The notes: generated by a model not told the origin, from the letters alone. Numbered from the stretch's first letter, positions 51,204-59,536 are shown. The stretch: DNA of 64,000 nucleotides from PALSA-693 sp963780345 (GCA_963780345.1 CAWABU010000006.1:186001-250000), one strand, 5' to 3'. Made by a program: numbers and translations.

Positions 51204-51249
51204 GCTTTTGGCGTAAACCCGCGGTAACGAAAGAAATACGCCAAAATGC
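51204..51249. repeat. Hairpin-forming inverted repeat between convergent genes
   Basis: TTTTGGCGTA at 51206-51215 and TACGCCAAAA at 51237-51246 are perfect 10-bp arms, extended by GC and TGC at the ends. It is AT-richer than its surroundings and lies between the cold-shock-like gene and the 3' end of the DUF1844 gene. The remaining gap 51063-51353 contains short GTCAGC-type repeats at about 51287-51320 and no gene. Confidence 0.6.
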
Positions 51250-51353
51250 CGTCAGAACCTCGGTGCCGGCCGGCGAGTGCCCGGTCAGCGGTCAGCCGTT
51301 AGCCGTCAGCGGTCAGCCGGATGCGTCCAGTGCGCCGGCGCCGGGTGCGCCAC

Positions 51354-51839
51354 TCAGCCTCCGACCTCGGCATCGCCGGCGTTGCTGCCCGCGGCCTGGC
51401 TGGCTCGATGGATCTGCACATACGCCATGCGCAACTGGCTCAGACCGTCGGACAGCTGGGGGAGGGCGTCCCCGAGGCGGTCGCCGAGCGCGTCCACGAG
51501 GGCCGCGAGCGCATCGATGGCCAGGCGAGACTGCGGGAGTTGCGGAGGCTGGAGGGAGAGGTGCAGGGCGGCCAGCTCAAAGAGGCCGAAGGCATGGTTG
51601 GCCACCACCACCGCGGCCGGGGTGCGGGCCAGCTCGTCGCGCAGCCGATTCATCTCGGCCCGCATCTCCTCCTCGGTGAGAGGGGCCTCGGGGTCGCCGA
51701 CGGGCGTACCGCCGCCGCCACCCCCTCTGCCGCCCCCTCCGCTACCGGCCCGACCCCCGCCCCCCGCTGGCGGAGCATCGGTCGGCGGCGGATCCCGGCG
51801 GATCGGTCGTTCCCCCCCGGGCGTCCAAAGCGTGCTCAT
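51354..51839 (-). CDS. DUF1844-family protein
   Basis: A 161-residue protein. After a Pro/Gly-rich N-terminal third comes a helical domain (ARTPAAVVVANHAFGLFELA, ALHLSLQPPQLPQSRLAIDA, LSDGLSQLRMAYVQIHRAS) matching the actinobacterial DUF1844 pattern, which is commonly encoded beside infC. Function unknown. It is divergent from infC. Minus-strand TAGGGT (51851-51846) lies 6 nt before its ATG, so it looks leaderless. Confidence 0.8.
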   Translation of the reverse strand: MSTLWTPGGERPIRRDPPPTDAPPAGGGGRAGSGGGGRGGGGGGTPVGDPEAPLTEEEMRAEMNRLRDELARTPAAVVVANHAFGLFELAALHLSLQPPQLPQSRLAIDALAALVDALGDRLGDALPQLSDGLSQLRMAYVQIHRASQAAGSNAGDAEVGG

Positions 51840-51845
51840 TGCGCT

Positions 51846-51851
51846 ACCCTA
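51846..51851 (-). promoter_or_regulatory. -10 hexamer of the DUF1844 gene
   Basis: TAGGGT on the minus strand, 6 nt before ATG 51839. Confidence 0.5.
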
Positions 51852-52017
51852 TGTTGAAAACCGAATACGGGAAGCGGGGTTCCGACCCCCACCCGGCCAT
51901 CCAGGTCCCAAGTGGCCCGGTGTGCGCCCGGGTTGTTCGACCGCCAGGGCGGGCGTCGCTTCCTAGCGCCCGTCCTCTTTCGCGCCGACAGGGGACCTCC
52001 CAGAGGGGTGATGCCGC
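51852..52017 (+). promoter_or_regulatory. infC leader region
   Basis: A 166-nt stretch before infC with no gene. It contains a CGGGCG (51950-51955) / CGCCCG (51967-51972) stem followed by TCCTCTTT, which could be a weak attenuator, and AGAGGGGTG (52002-52010), a good ribosome-binding site 7 nt before the proposed AUA start. Ribosomal protein-type autoregulation of infC-rpmI-rplT is usual in bacteria, but no specific L20 site could be defined. Confidence 0.4.
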
Positions 52018-52758
52018 ATAGCCACTGCACCTGACCAGAACGAGCACCGCACAAACGATCGGATCCGAGCCCGAGAAGTCTTGCTCATCGACCCCGACGG
52101 CAAACAACTCGGCGTGAAGCCATTGCCCGAGGCGCTCAGCATCGCCCGACAACTGGATCTGGACCTGGTGGAGGTGGCCGCCGAAGCGAACCCACCGGTA
52201 ACCCGGATCATGGATTACAACCGCTTCAAGTACGAGGCGGCCCAGCGGGCTAAGGAATCTCGGCGCAAAGCCACCAGCACCGGTATCAAGGAGATGAAGT
52301 ACCGCCCCAAGATCGGGGTGGGCGACTTCGACACCAAGACCCGACAGGTGGCCCGCTTCCTCAATGAGGGGCACAAGGTCAAGATCACGATCATGTTCCG
52401 GGGCCGGGAGATGAGCCATCCGGAGCTGGGAAAGCGAATTCTGGACCAGGTCGCCGAGACCGTGGGAGCCATCGCCAAAGTGGAGGCGGCACCAAAGCTG
52501 GACGGTCGCAACATGGTGATGGTGCTGGCCCCGGACCGCCGGGGCCAGGTCCGCAAACCTTCACCCAACGGGGTCGACGGGGCCCGCCCGCCCGGGCGAG
52601 CTGACAGCGCCGGCCCGGAATCGGACGGGGATGCGGACGGGGACCAGCCGGATCAAACCGGTCCGGCCGACGGCACCACCGACACGGCACCGAGGGTGAC
52701 GGCGGGGGCTCGAAGCGGCAGGGAAGCAGGAAGCGGCGGCGCGACACCGATCCGCTGA
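52018..52758 (+). CDS. infC: Translation initiation factor IF-3, apparent AUA start
   Basis: A 246-residue IF-3. NDRIRAREVLLIDPDGKQLG and LDLVEVAAEANPPVTRIMDY (N-domain) are followed by the linker, KIGVGDFDTKTRQVARFLNE, KVKITIMFRGREMSHPELGK and LDGRNMVMVLAP (C-domain). The last 70 residues are an acidic Gly/Asp-rich tail. An in-frame TGA at 52009 and no ATG, GTG or TTG before 52081 leave ATA 52018 as the best start; TTG 52081 would delete the conserved NDRIRAREV. Rare start codons are the known basis of infC autoregulation. Confidence 0.92.
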   Translation: MATAPDQNEHRTNDRIRAREVLLIDPDGKQLGVKPLPEALSIARQLDLDLVEVAAEANPPVTRIMDYNRFKYEAAQRAKESRRKATSTGIKEMKYRPKIGVGDFDTKTRQVARFLNEGHKVKITIMFRGREMSHPELGKRILDQVAETVGAIAKVEAAPKLDGRNMVMVLAPDRRGQVRKPSPNGVDGARPPGRADSAGPESDGDADGDQPDQTGPADGTTDTAPRVTAGARSGREAGSGGATPIR

Positions 52759-52794
52759 CCACGACGAGCCGGTGACTACGAGGAGTTGGACACG

Positions 52795-52989
52795 ATGCCG
52801 AAGATGAAAACCGACAGGGGCGCCGCCAAGCGCTTCAAGATCACCGGCCGGGGCCGGCTACGCCGCGGTCAGGCGTTCCGCAACCATCTGTTCGAGAAGA
52901 AGTCGTCCAAGCGGACCCGCCGTCTCGGGCGAGAGGTCGATGTGGCCCCCGCCGACGTCAAATCGGTGAAGCGCCTCCTCGGCATCTGA
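52795..52989 (+). CDS. rpmI: 50S ribosomal protein L35
   Basis: A 64-residue basic ribosomal protein. MPKMKTDRGAAKRFKITGRG, RGQAFRNHLFEKKSSKRTRR and VKSVKRLLGI are canonical for L35. ATG 52795 is chosen over an upstream TTG because it gives the universal MPKMKT start and sits 9 nt after AGGAG. Middle gene of infC-rpmI-rplT. Confidence 0.97.
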   Translation: MPKMKTDRGAAKRFKITGRGRLRRGQAFRNHLFEKKSSKRTRRLGREVDVAPADVKSVKRLLGI

Positions 52990-53054
52990 CCACCCTCGGG
53001 GGCCGCTGGCGCCCCGACGTTCTGTCGCATTCCAACCGGTTGAAAGGAGTTTTG

Positions 53055-53441
53055 ATGGCCCGGGTAAAGCGTGCCGTCCCAAGCAAGAAGCACCGGCGCG
53101 CCGTGCTCGAGCAAGCGCAGGGCTATTTCGGCAACAAGAGTCGCAGCTACCGCGCCGCTCACGAGCAGGTCATGCACTCGCTGCAATACGCCTATCGCGA
53201 CCGGAGGGCTCGCAAAGGTGACTTTCGACAGCTCTGGATTCAGCGCATCAATGCCGGCGCCCGGCAGCATGGCATGAGCTACAGCCGCCTGATCGCCGGG
53301 CTCCGCACGGCTGGCGTTGACGTCGATCGTAAGGTGCTCGCCGACCTGGCGGTACGTGACGACGCCACCTTCGGGGCGCTGGTCGAGGTCGCCCGGGAGG
53401 CCCTGTCAGGTGCGGAGGCCCCCGAGTCGGCCACGGCCTGA
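53055..53441 (+). CDS. rplT: 50S ribosomal protein L20
   Basis: A 128-residue ribosomal protein. MARVKRAVPSKKHRRAVLEQ, AQGYFGNKSRSYRAAHEQVM and YRDRRARKGDFRQLWIQRIN match L20 throughout; the last residues are a short variable tail. AAAGGAG lies 5 nt before ATG 53055. L20 binds 23S rRNA early in assembly and controls its own operon in many bacteria. Confidence 0.97.
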   Translation: MARVKRAVPSKKHRRAVLEQAQGYFGNKSRSYRAAHEQVMHSLQYAYRDRRARKGDFRQLWIQRINAGARQHGMSYSRLIAGLRTAGVDVDRKVLADLAVRDDATFGALVEVAREALSGAEAPESATA

Positions 53442-53500
53442 CCCGGACCGATCCGCCCCGGCCAGCCCGCTGCCCGCGCTCGAGTTTCCGCCACGAGGCG

Positions 53501-54286
53501 GTGCAACGGCTGCGACGGCTGACCGGGCGTCGCACCACTCGCCAGGCAGAAGCCTCCTTTGTGGTCGAAGGCGCCAAACTGCTGGGCGAGGCGCGCGCCG
53601 CCGGGGCCCGGATCGAGGCCGTGTTCCTGGACAGCTCCGAGGCCGGCCCCACCGAACGGGACCTGGCCGGGTTGTGTGGCCAGGACGGGGCCGAGCTGTT
53701 CGAGCTGCAAGCGGGCGTGCTGGCCCGGGCGTGCGACACCGTCACGCCCCAGCCGGTGGCGGCGATCGTCGGCACCGTCGACATCGATCTGGCCGAGCTG
53801 GACCGGCGCCGGCCCGATCTGGCAGTGGTCTGCGTCGACGTCCGGGATCCCGGCAATCTCGGCACCATCATCCGGAGTGCGGGCGCCGCCGGCGCCAGCG
53901 GCGTGGTGTGCTGTGCCGGGTCGGTGGATCTTTTCAACCCGAAGACCGTGCGCGCCTCGGCCGGGATGATCTTCCATCTCCCCGTGGTCGCGGCCGGCGA
54001 TCCGGTGGATGTGCTCGAGGAGCTGAGGCGCTGGGGGATGCGGCGCTGGGGCACCGCGTCCCGGGATGGCTGCGACTACGTGAACGCCAACCTGACGGTA
54101 CCCAGCGCCCTCGTCCTCGGCAACGAAGCTCGCGGGCTGGCCGCGTCCCTCGCGTCCCACCTCGACGGGACTCTGTGCATCCCGATGGCCGCACCGGCGG
54201 AGTCGCTCAACGTGGCCACGGCCGCCGCCGTCCTCTGCTTCGAGGCGGCCCGCCAGCGCCGCGTTGCCAGCGGCAGCGGGCTGTGA
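53501..54286 (+). CDS. SpoU-family rRNA methyltransferase (TsnR/RlmB type)
   Basis: A 261-residue SPOUT ribose methyltransferase. A substrate-binding N-domain (RQAEASFVVEGAKLLGEARA) precedes the knot domain with VDVRDPGNLGTIIRSAGAAG, SALVLGNEARGLA and ESLNVATAAAVLCFEAAR, the three family motifs. The place between rplT and pheS is the usual one in actinobacteria, where the enzyme is annotated as a 23S rRNA 2'-O-methyltransferase. Exact target nucleotide unknown. GTG start, 60 nt after rplT. Confidence 0.9.
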   Translation: MQRLRRLTGRRTTRQAEASFVVEGAKLLGEARAAGARIEAVFLDSSEAGPTERDLAGLCGQDGAELFELQAGVLARACDTVTPQPVAAIVGTVDIDLAELDRRRPDLAVVCVDVRDPGNLGTIIRSAGAAGASGVVCCAGSVDLFNPKTVRASAGMIFHLPVVAAGDPVDVLEELRRWGMRRWGTASRDGCDYVNANLTVPSALVLGNEARGLAASLASHLDGTLCIPMAAPAESLNVATAAAVLCFEAARQRRVASGSGL

Positions 54287-54338
54287 CGGCCGCGTTATCC
54301 GGACTCGGGGCGGCGCCTTACCGTTTACCCTTTTCGCC

Positions 54339-54344
54339 TAGCCT
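54339..54344 (+). promoter_or_regulatory. Possible -10 hexamer of pheS
   Basis: TAGCCT about 49 nt before the pheS GTG would give a leader of about 42 nt. Neither a T-box nor a clear Phe-rich leader peptide was seen in 54287-54392. Confidence 0.35.
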
Positions 54345-54392
54345 GTCCCCTTTCCCGACATCGGACTGATTGCGACACAGACTGGCAATACC

Positions 54393-55496
54393 GTGACCGC
54401 CCACCCCCGCCCCGACATCCCTGACACGGAGTCGCTGCGCGCCACCCTCGAGGCCATCGAAGCGGACGCGCAGGCGAAGCTCGAGGCGGCGACCGACGGA
54501 CCCAGCCTCCGCGATGCCAGCCGCCAGGTGCTCGGAAAGCGCTCCGAACTCGCCCGCCTTCATACCCGGCTCCGGGACCTTCCTCCGGAGCAGCGCAAGG
54601 AAGTCGGGGCGTGGATCCACTCCGCCCAGACCCGCCTCCGGGAGCGGAGCGACTCGCTCGCCGACGCCTTCGAGCATCAGGAACGGCACCTCCGCCTCGA
54701 CTCCGAGCGCCTCGACCTCACCGAGTTCACGAGCGGCCCCCTCACCGCCCCGCTCGCGACCCTGGCACACGGGCGCGGGCACCTCAACCTGGTGACCCAG
54801 ACCCGGCACGAGCTCGAGGACACCTTCGTCGCCATGGGCTTCGCCGTGGCCGAAGGCCCCGAAGCCGAAACCGATTGGTACAACTTCGAAGCCCTCAACA
54901 TGCCGCCGGCCCACCCGGCACGTGGCATGTGGGACACCCTGTACCTCCGGCTAGGTCCGCCGGAGACGGTGCTCCTGCGAACCCACACCTCACCCGTGCA
55001 GATCCGGTTGATGGAGTCACAGCCGCCACCCATCTATGCGGTCATGCCCGGACGGTGTTACCGCCGGGACACACCTGATGCCCGCCACCTCCCGGTGTTT
55101 CACCAGATCGAAGGGCTCGTCGTCGACCGGGGGATCACCTTCGGCGACCTGGCCGGCACCATCGAGGTGTTCACCAACGCCTATTTCGGGCCGGGCATGC
55201 ACTCCAGGCTGCGGCCGTCCTACTTCCCGTTCACCGAGCCGTCGGCCGAATTCGAGGTGACCTGTCCGATCTGCGCCGGCGCCGGTTGCCGCACGTGCAG
55301 CGGGTCCGGATGGATCGAGCTGGGTGGATGCGGCATGGTCGACCCCAACGTGTTCGCGGCCGTGGGCATCGATCCGGAGGTGTACAGCGGCTTCGCCTTC
55401 GGCTTCGGCATCGACCGGCTGGCCCAGGTGCGCGTCGGTCTGGCCGACATGCGGACCCTGCTCGACAACGACGTGCGTTTCCTCGAGCAGTTCTAG
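54393..55496 (+). CDS. pheS: Phenylalanyl-tRNA synthetase alpha subunit
   Basis: A 367-residue class II synthetase subunit. An N-terminal coiled coil (ASRQVLGKRSELARLHTRLR) leads to the catalytic fold: GHLNLVTQTRHELEDTFVAM, LRTHTSPVQIRLMESQPPPI, RCYRRDTPDARHLPVFHQIE, and FGFGIDRLAQVRVGLADMR near the end. A four-cysteine insertion (CPICAGAGCRTCSGSGW) resembles a zinc ribbon and is common in actinobacterial PheS. GTG start; pheT follows after 9 nt. Confidence 0.96.
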   Translation: MTAHPRPDIPDTESLRATLEAIEADAQAKLEAATDGPSLRDASRQVLGKRSELARLHTRLRDLPPEQRKEVGAWIHSAQTRLRERSDSLADAFEHQERHLRLDSERLDLTEFTSGPLTAPLATLAHGRGHLNLVTQTRHELEDTFVAMGFAVAEGPEAETDWYNFEALNMPPAHPARGMWDTLYLRLGPPETVLLRTHTSPVQIRLMESQPPPIYAVMPGRCYRRDTPDARHLPVFHQIEGLVVDRGITFGDLAGTIEVFTNAYFGPGMHSRLRPSYFPFTEPSAEFEVTCPICAGAGCRTCSGSGWIELGGCGMVDPNVFAAVGIDPEVYSGFAFGFGIDRLAQVRVGLADMRTLLDNDVRFLEQF

Positions 55497-55505
55497 GACC
55501 GGGTC

Positions 55506-57995
55506 ATGCGTGCACCCCTTTCCTGGTTACGCGATTACGCACCGCTCGACGCCACCGCGTCCGAGCTGGCCGAGCGGCTCTCGAGCCTCGGCCTCGTCGT
55601 GGAGGGCGTCGAAGAGATCGGCGGTGGTCTCGAGGACATCGTGGTGGCCCGAGTGCTCGACGTCCGCAGCCACCCCAACGCCGAGCGAATCCGCCTGGTC
55701 GACGTGGACACCGGCGACGGCCAGACCCAGATAGTGTGCGGCGCCTGGAACTTCGACGTGGGCGACCTCGTCCCGCTCGCGCCAGTAGGGGCGGTCCTGC
55801 CAGGCGGATTCCAGATCTCGCGGCGCAAGATCCGCGGTGAATGGTCCAACGGCATGCTCTGCAGCGCCGACGAGCTCCAGCTGCCGTCGCCGGCGGGCCC
55901 GGACGGGCTGCTGGTACTGCCGGCCGGGCTGACGGCGCCGGGCGTGCCGCTCGTGGAGGCTCTCGATCTGCAAGCGGACGTGGTCTTCGACCTCGACATC
56001 TCCGCCAACCGGCCCGACGCCCTCTGCATGGCCGGCGTGGCCAGGGATCTGGCCGCGGCCCTGGGCGAGCCGTGGTCGCTGCCCGGAGAGCCCGCCGCGC
56101 CTCCTGTCGAGGCGGCCCTCGGGACCACGGTGGTCGCTGTCGAGGCCGGCGACCTGTGCCCCCGGTTCACGGCCACCATCCTGGAAGGCGTCCCCACGGG
56201 GCCTTCCCCGGTGAAAATGGCTCGCCGGTTGACTCTGGCGGGTATGCGGCCGATCAACGTCGTGGTCGATGTGTCCAACTACGTCATGCTGGATCTCGGT
56301 CAGCCCAATCACGCTTATGACCTCGACCAGCTCGCCGGCGGTGGTCTGCTGATCCGGCGCGGCCGGCCCGACGAGCGCCTGGTGACGCTGGACGAGGTCG
56401 AACGGGTGCTCGGATCGGACGATTGCGTCATCTGCGACGCCGAGGGCACTCCGGTCGGCGTCGGGGGCATCATGGGGGGAAGCCGGGCCGAGATCGGTCC
56501 GGGCACCCGGCGGGTGCTGCTGGAGGCGGCCTGGTTCCGGCCCATGGCCGTGGCCCGGACCGGGGCCCGGCTGGGGCTGCATTCCGAGGCCCGGGTGCGA
56601 TTCGAGCGAGGCGTCGACCCCGAGATCGCCGGGGCGGCCGTCGAGCGGTTCGTGGCGTTGCTGTCGACGGTGCCGTCCGCCGGGAGCGGGTTGGCCGCGG
56701 CGGGCGGGCCCGCGCCGGGCGGCCCCGCGCCCGGATCCGCCTCGACCCTCCGGAGAGGCCCGACCGTCGACGTCCGGAGCCCGTCGCTGCCCGGGCCGGT
56801 TTCGGTGCCCCTGCGCACCGCCCGGGTCAATGCCATCATCGGCTCGGACCTCGACGACGCCACGGTGGCCGGATTGCTCGAGCCGATCGGCTTCTCGGTG
56901 CAGTCCGATGGCCCCGGGGCGGCCACGGTTCGCATACCCAGCTGGCGCCTGGACTCCGAACGGGAGATCGACGTGATCGAGGAAGTGGCCCGCACCTGGG
57001 GCTACGGCCGCATCGAGCGCACCATCCCGCCGGGCGCGCCGGGAGGGTCGGGCGGGCTGACCGATCGGCAGCGCCAGGTCCGCCGCCTCCGGGAGGTCCT
57101 GACCGGAGCCGGCTACGACGAGGCCTGGACGACCACGTTCCTCGCTCCCGGGGACCTCGAGCGGGCCGGGCTAGATCCGGCCGCGGTGGAAGTCGAGAAC
57201 CCGCTGGATCGCTCCGAGTCCATCCTCCGGACGGAACTGCTGCCCGGCTTGTTGAAAGCGGTCAAGTTCAACGTGGACCGCCAGGCCGAGGACGTGGCCC
57301 TCTTTGAGATCGGGCACGTGTTCGCCCTGCCCTCGCCGCCGGGTATCACTCCGGATGAGACCGAGCGGGTGGCGGTCATCGTGGCGCCGGCGGCCGGCCC
57401 CGACGGAGGGCTGGACGGCGCCGGGTCGACCACCACGGCGGCGGCCGCGGCGGTCCAGACCTGGCAGTACCTGGCCGACGCCCTCCGCCTGGATGGGCCG
57501 TCCGTGGCCGCAGCCCGGGTGCCGGGTCTCCACCCGACCAGGGCGGCGTTGCTCACCGGCCGGGATGGGCGCAGCCTGGGTGCCGTCGGCGAGGTGGACC
57601 CGGACGTGGTTGTGGCCTACGGCCTGCGCCAGCGCCTCGGATATCTCACCCTCTCGGTGGACGCCCTCCTGGGGGAACCCCGCCGGCCCTGGCAAGCCCA
57701 CGAGGTGAGCCGCTTTCCTGCGAGCGACATCGACCTGGCCTTCGTGGTCCCCGACGCCGTTCCGGCCCAGGCGGTCCAGAGCACCCTGGCGACCGCCGCC
57801 GGCTCGCTGGTCGAACGGGTGACGCTTTTCGATGTGTACCGCAGCGACCAGGTCGGTGCCGGCCGGCGCAGCCTGGCGTTCCGCCTGCGTTTCCGCGCTC
57901 CGGATCGCACCCTCGATGAGGCCGCCCTGGCGGCGGTGCGCCAGCAGGCGATCGATGCGGTCGTTGGCTCGCACGGAGCCACCCTGCGGTCATGA
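55506..57995 (+). CDS. pheT: Phenylalanyl-tRNA synthetase beta subunit
   Basis: An 829-residue partner of PheS with the full domain set: tRNA-binding OB domain (about 40-150, VLDVRSHPNAERIRLVDVDT), B3/B4 editing domain (PINVVVDVSNYVMLDLGQPN), B5 domain (DLDDATVAGLLEPIGFSVQS), the catalytic-like core (ENPLDRSESILRTELLPGLL) and the C-terminal ferredoxin-fold anticodon-binding domain (VSRFPASDIDLAFVVPDAVP). Length is normal. Stop overlaps the next ATG. Confidence 0.96.
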   Translation: MRAPLSWLRDYAPLDATASELAERLSSLGLVVEGVEEIGGGLEDIVVARVLDVRSHPNAERIRLVDVDTGDGQTQIVCGAWNFDVGDLVPLAPVGAVLPGGFQISRRKIRGEWSNGMLCSADELQLPSPAGPDGLLVLPAGLTAPGVPLVEALDLQADVVFDLDISANRPDALCMAGVARDLAAALGEPWSLPGEPAAPPVEAALGTTVVAVEAGDLCPRFTATILEGVPTGPSPVKMARRLTLAGMRPINVVVDVSNYVMLDLGQPNHAYDLDQLAGGGLLIRRGRPDERLVTLDEVERVLGSDDCVICDAEGTPVGVGGIMGGSRAEIGPGTRRVLLEAAWFRPMAVARTGARLGLHSEARVRFERGVDPEIAGAAVERFVALLSTVPSAGSGLAAAGGPAPGGPAPGSASTLRRGPTVDVRSPSLPGPVSVPLRTARVNAIIGSDLDDATVAGLLEPIGFSVQSDGPGAATVRIPSWRLDSEREIDVIEEVARTWGYGRIERTIPPGAPGGSGGLTDRQRQVRRLREVLTGAGYDEAWTTTFLAPGDLERAGLDPAAVEVENPLDRSESILRTELLPGLLKAVKFNVDRQAEDVALFEIGHVFALPSPPGITPDETERVAVIVAPAAGPDGGLDGAGSTTTAAAAAVQTWQYLADALRLDGPSVAAARVPGLHPTRAALLTGRDGRSLGAVGEVDPDVVVAYGLRQRLGYLTLSVDALLGEPRRPWQAHEVSRFPASDIDLAFVVPDAVPAQAVQSTLATAAGSLVERVTLFDVYRSDQVGAGRRSLAFRLRFRAPDRTLDEAALAAVRQQAIDAVVGSHGATLRS

Positions 57996-58736
57996 CCCCG
58001 CCACTGCGTCGCCTGGACCTGGAGCGGGCGTGGAACTTCCGCGACCTGGGCGGCTACGAGGGCCGGGACGGCCGGGCGCTGCGATGGCGCCGGCTCTTTC
58101 GGGCCGACGGCCTGGACCGCCTGACCGAGGCCGATCTCCGCCAGATCGAGACTGCTGGGACTCCGGACCGTGATCGACCTGCGGACCGGCGACGAGGTGG
58201 CTCGCGGTCGTCTGGCCCCCACGGCCGGCGAGCCGGCCTGGCACCACCTGCCGATCCTCGACGTCCTGCCGCCGCAGGAGGAGTACGAGGCCTGGGCCGG
58301 GCCGGCCTACGTGGCCGATCGATATCTGGCCATGACCGAGTCGGCAGCCGCCTCCGTCGCCGCCTTCTTGAACCTGGTCTGCCGTCCGGACGCCTATCCC
58401 CTCGTGTTTCATTGCTTCGCCGGGAAGGACCGCACCGGAATCCTGACCGCCCTGGTCCTCGGCCTGCTGGGCGTCCCCGACGCCGACATCGTGGAGGACT
58501 ATGCCCTGAGCCGGGCAGCCATGGTCCAACTGCTGGCGTGGTTGCGAGCGGAAGCCGCCGAGCAAGCGGAGGAACTGGAATCGAGGTCGGCGGCCATCGT
58601 GGCTGCCGAGCCAGAGACGATGGCGGCCTTCCTTCGGGGCTTCCGCGCCACGTACGGGTCGTTCGATTCCTACGCCGCGGGCCTCGGCCACCCGCACGCC
58701 GCCGCCCGCCTGGCCGAGGTCCTGCTCGAGCCGTAA
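57992..58736 (+). CDS. Tyrosine/serine protein phosphatase-like protein, frameshifted
   Basis: ATG 57992 overlaps the pheT stop and starts a dual-specificity-like phosphatase: LDLERAWNFRDLGGYEGRDG and RLFRADGLDRLTEADLRQIE. At about 58150-58158 the frame must shift by +1 (one extra base) to continue LGLRTVIDLRTGDEVARGR, and the second part carries the signature FHCFAGKDRTGILTALVLGL with the catalytic Cys and Arg. The phosphatase family with NFRDLGG at the start fits. Substrate unknown. The shift is of the same kind as in hisS and carB. Confidence 0.8.
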
Positions 58737-58795
58737 AGGCAGGCCTGGGCCGTGAGGGGGCAAGGACGACGGCGGCGGGGGCGGGCGGGGCGCGG

Positions 58796-58851
58796 TAGGC
58801 GGTGGGCGGTGGGCGGTGCGGGCGGTGGGCGGTGCGGTGTGGGCGGTGGGG
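58796..58851. repeat. GGCGGTGGGCGGTG low-complexity tandem repeat
   Basis: Irregular repeats of GGCGGTG with a 7-9 bp spacing fill 58796-58851, downstream of the phosphatase gene. Confidence 0.5.
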
Positions 58852-58874
58852 CAGTCCCCGGCGAGAGCTTTCGG

Positions 58875-59057
58875 TTACGGGAGCCGGCGGATCCGGGCGA
58901 TCCGTTCGGTCCGATAGCTGGCCACCTTGGTGCTCCAGCTGTCGAGCGGCCGGGGGCGGTCGTTGCCGAAGAAGGTGGTCAGGGGACCCTCGAGGCTGTA
59001 GGAGTCGGCCTCGTCGACCATCTCGGTCGTGTCGTCGGTGAGGGTTACTTCGAACAT
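58875..59057 (-). CDS. Small conserved-looking hypothetical protein
   Basis: A 60-residue protein, MFEVTLTDDTTEMVDEADSY onward, with SLEGPLTTFFGNDRPRPLDS and WSTKVASYRTERIARIRR. The regular alternation of hydrophobic and polar residues suggests a compact beta-rich fold, and similar short proteins occur in actinobacteria as far as I recall; no function is known. It is on the minus strand, alone between the phosphatase gene and argC. AGGAG lies only 1 nt before the ATG, too close to act as a normal ribosome-binding site. Confidence 0.5.
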   Translation of the reverse strand: MFEVTLTDDTTEMVDEADSYSLEGPLTTFFGNDRPRPLDSWSTKVASYRTERIARIRRLP

Positions 59058-59190
59058 GCTCCTATGGTGACGGCTTTGCCTTGTGGGGAACCAGAGGGCC
59101 AACCTTGTGACTTGCCGGGGTTATCCACAGGTGCCGGCGTCGGGTGGGGGTGGCCGCGCAGTGGGCGTGGGGGCGGCGGACGGGCGGGCC

Positions 59191-59288
59191 GGGCTGGGCT
59201 CGGTCGCCGGGGCCGGGCGGGGTCGGCGCGGCCGGGGCTGGGCTGGGCTCGGTCGCCGGGGCCGGGCGGGGTCGGGCGCGGCCGGGGC
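59191..59288. repeat. 49-bp direct tandem duplication
   Basis: A 49-bp unit beginning GGGCTGGGCTCGGTCGCCGG occurs at 59191 and again at 59240, the second with one extra base near its end. It lies in the gene-free stretch 59058-59395, with shorter GGCTGTCGTGGCGG repeats just after it. Confidence 0.65.
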
Positions 59289-59395
59289 GGGGCTGCTGGG
59301 GCGGGCTGGCTGTCGTGGCGGGCCGGCTGTCGTGGCGGCCGGGCGGCGGACCTGGGCGCCGCCGGTGGTGACCACCAGCGCCCGGGGCCCCATTC

Positions 59396-59473
59396 TGGGC
59401 GCGGTTCGTGTATTTGGGCGCGCTTAAGGTCGAAAAACAGCTAAAAGCGCGCCCAACGCACCAAACGCGCCCA
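59396..59473. repeat. 78-nt palindromic repeat, copy 2
   Basis: Same architecture and length as the element at 8216-8293: four boxes of TGGGCGCG or CGCGCCCA, arms of about 36 nt and a short A-rich loop. It begins TGGGCGCGGTTCGTGTATTT and ends CGCACCAAACGCGCCCA. It ends about 40 nt upstream of a possible ArgR box and the argC promoter. Confidence 0.8.
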
Positions 59474-59514
59474 ATGATCCGGCCCACCAGTGACCGCATG
59501 GCCGGTCTGCAGGT

Positions 59515-59528
59515 CGCATGAGTATGCA
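59515..59528 (+). promoter_or_regulatory. Candidate ArgR operator (ARG box)
   Basis: CGCATGAGTATGCA matches the ArgR half-site palindrome TGNATNNNNATNCA with one mismatch. It lies 9 nt upstream of the argC -10 hexamer, and argR is a downstream gene of the same operon, so autoregulation by arginine is plausible. Confidence 0.4.
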
Positions 59529-59536
59529 GGATCATG

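Noticed and set aside
52011..52034. Upstream ORF MPHSHCT overlapping the infC start
   Set aside because: Its ATG is too close (2 nt) to the ribosome-binding site, while the spacing to AUA 52018 is good; it is most likely incidental.
54287..54392. T-box or Phe leader peptide before pheS
   Set aside because: No T-box core sequence, no terminator pair and no phenylalanine-rich short frame were found.
59062..59535. Open frames on both strands upstream of argC
   Set aside because: They consist of GC repeats plus the 78-nt palindrome and have no protein-like composition.
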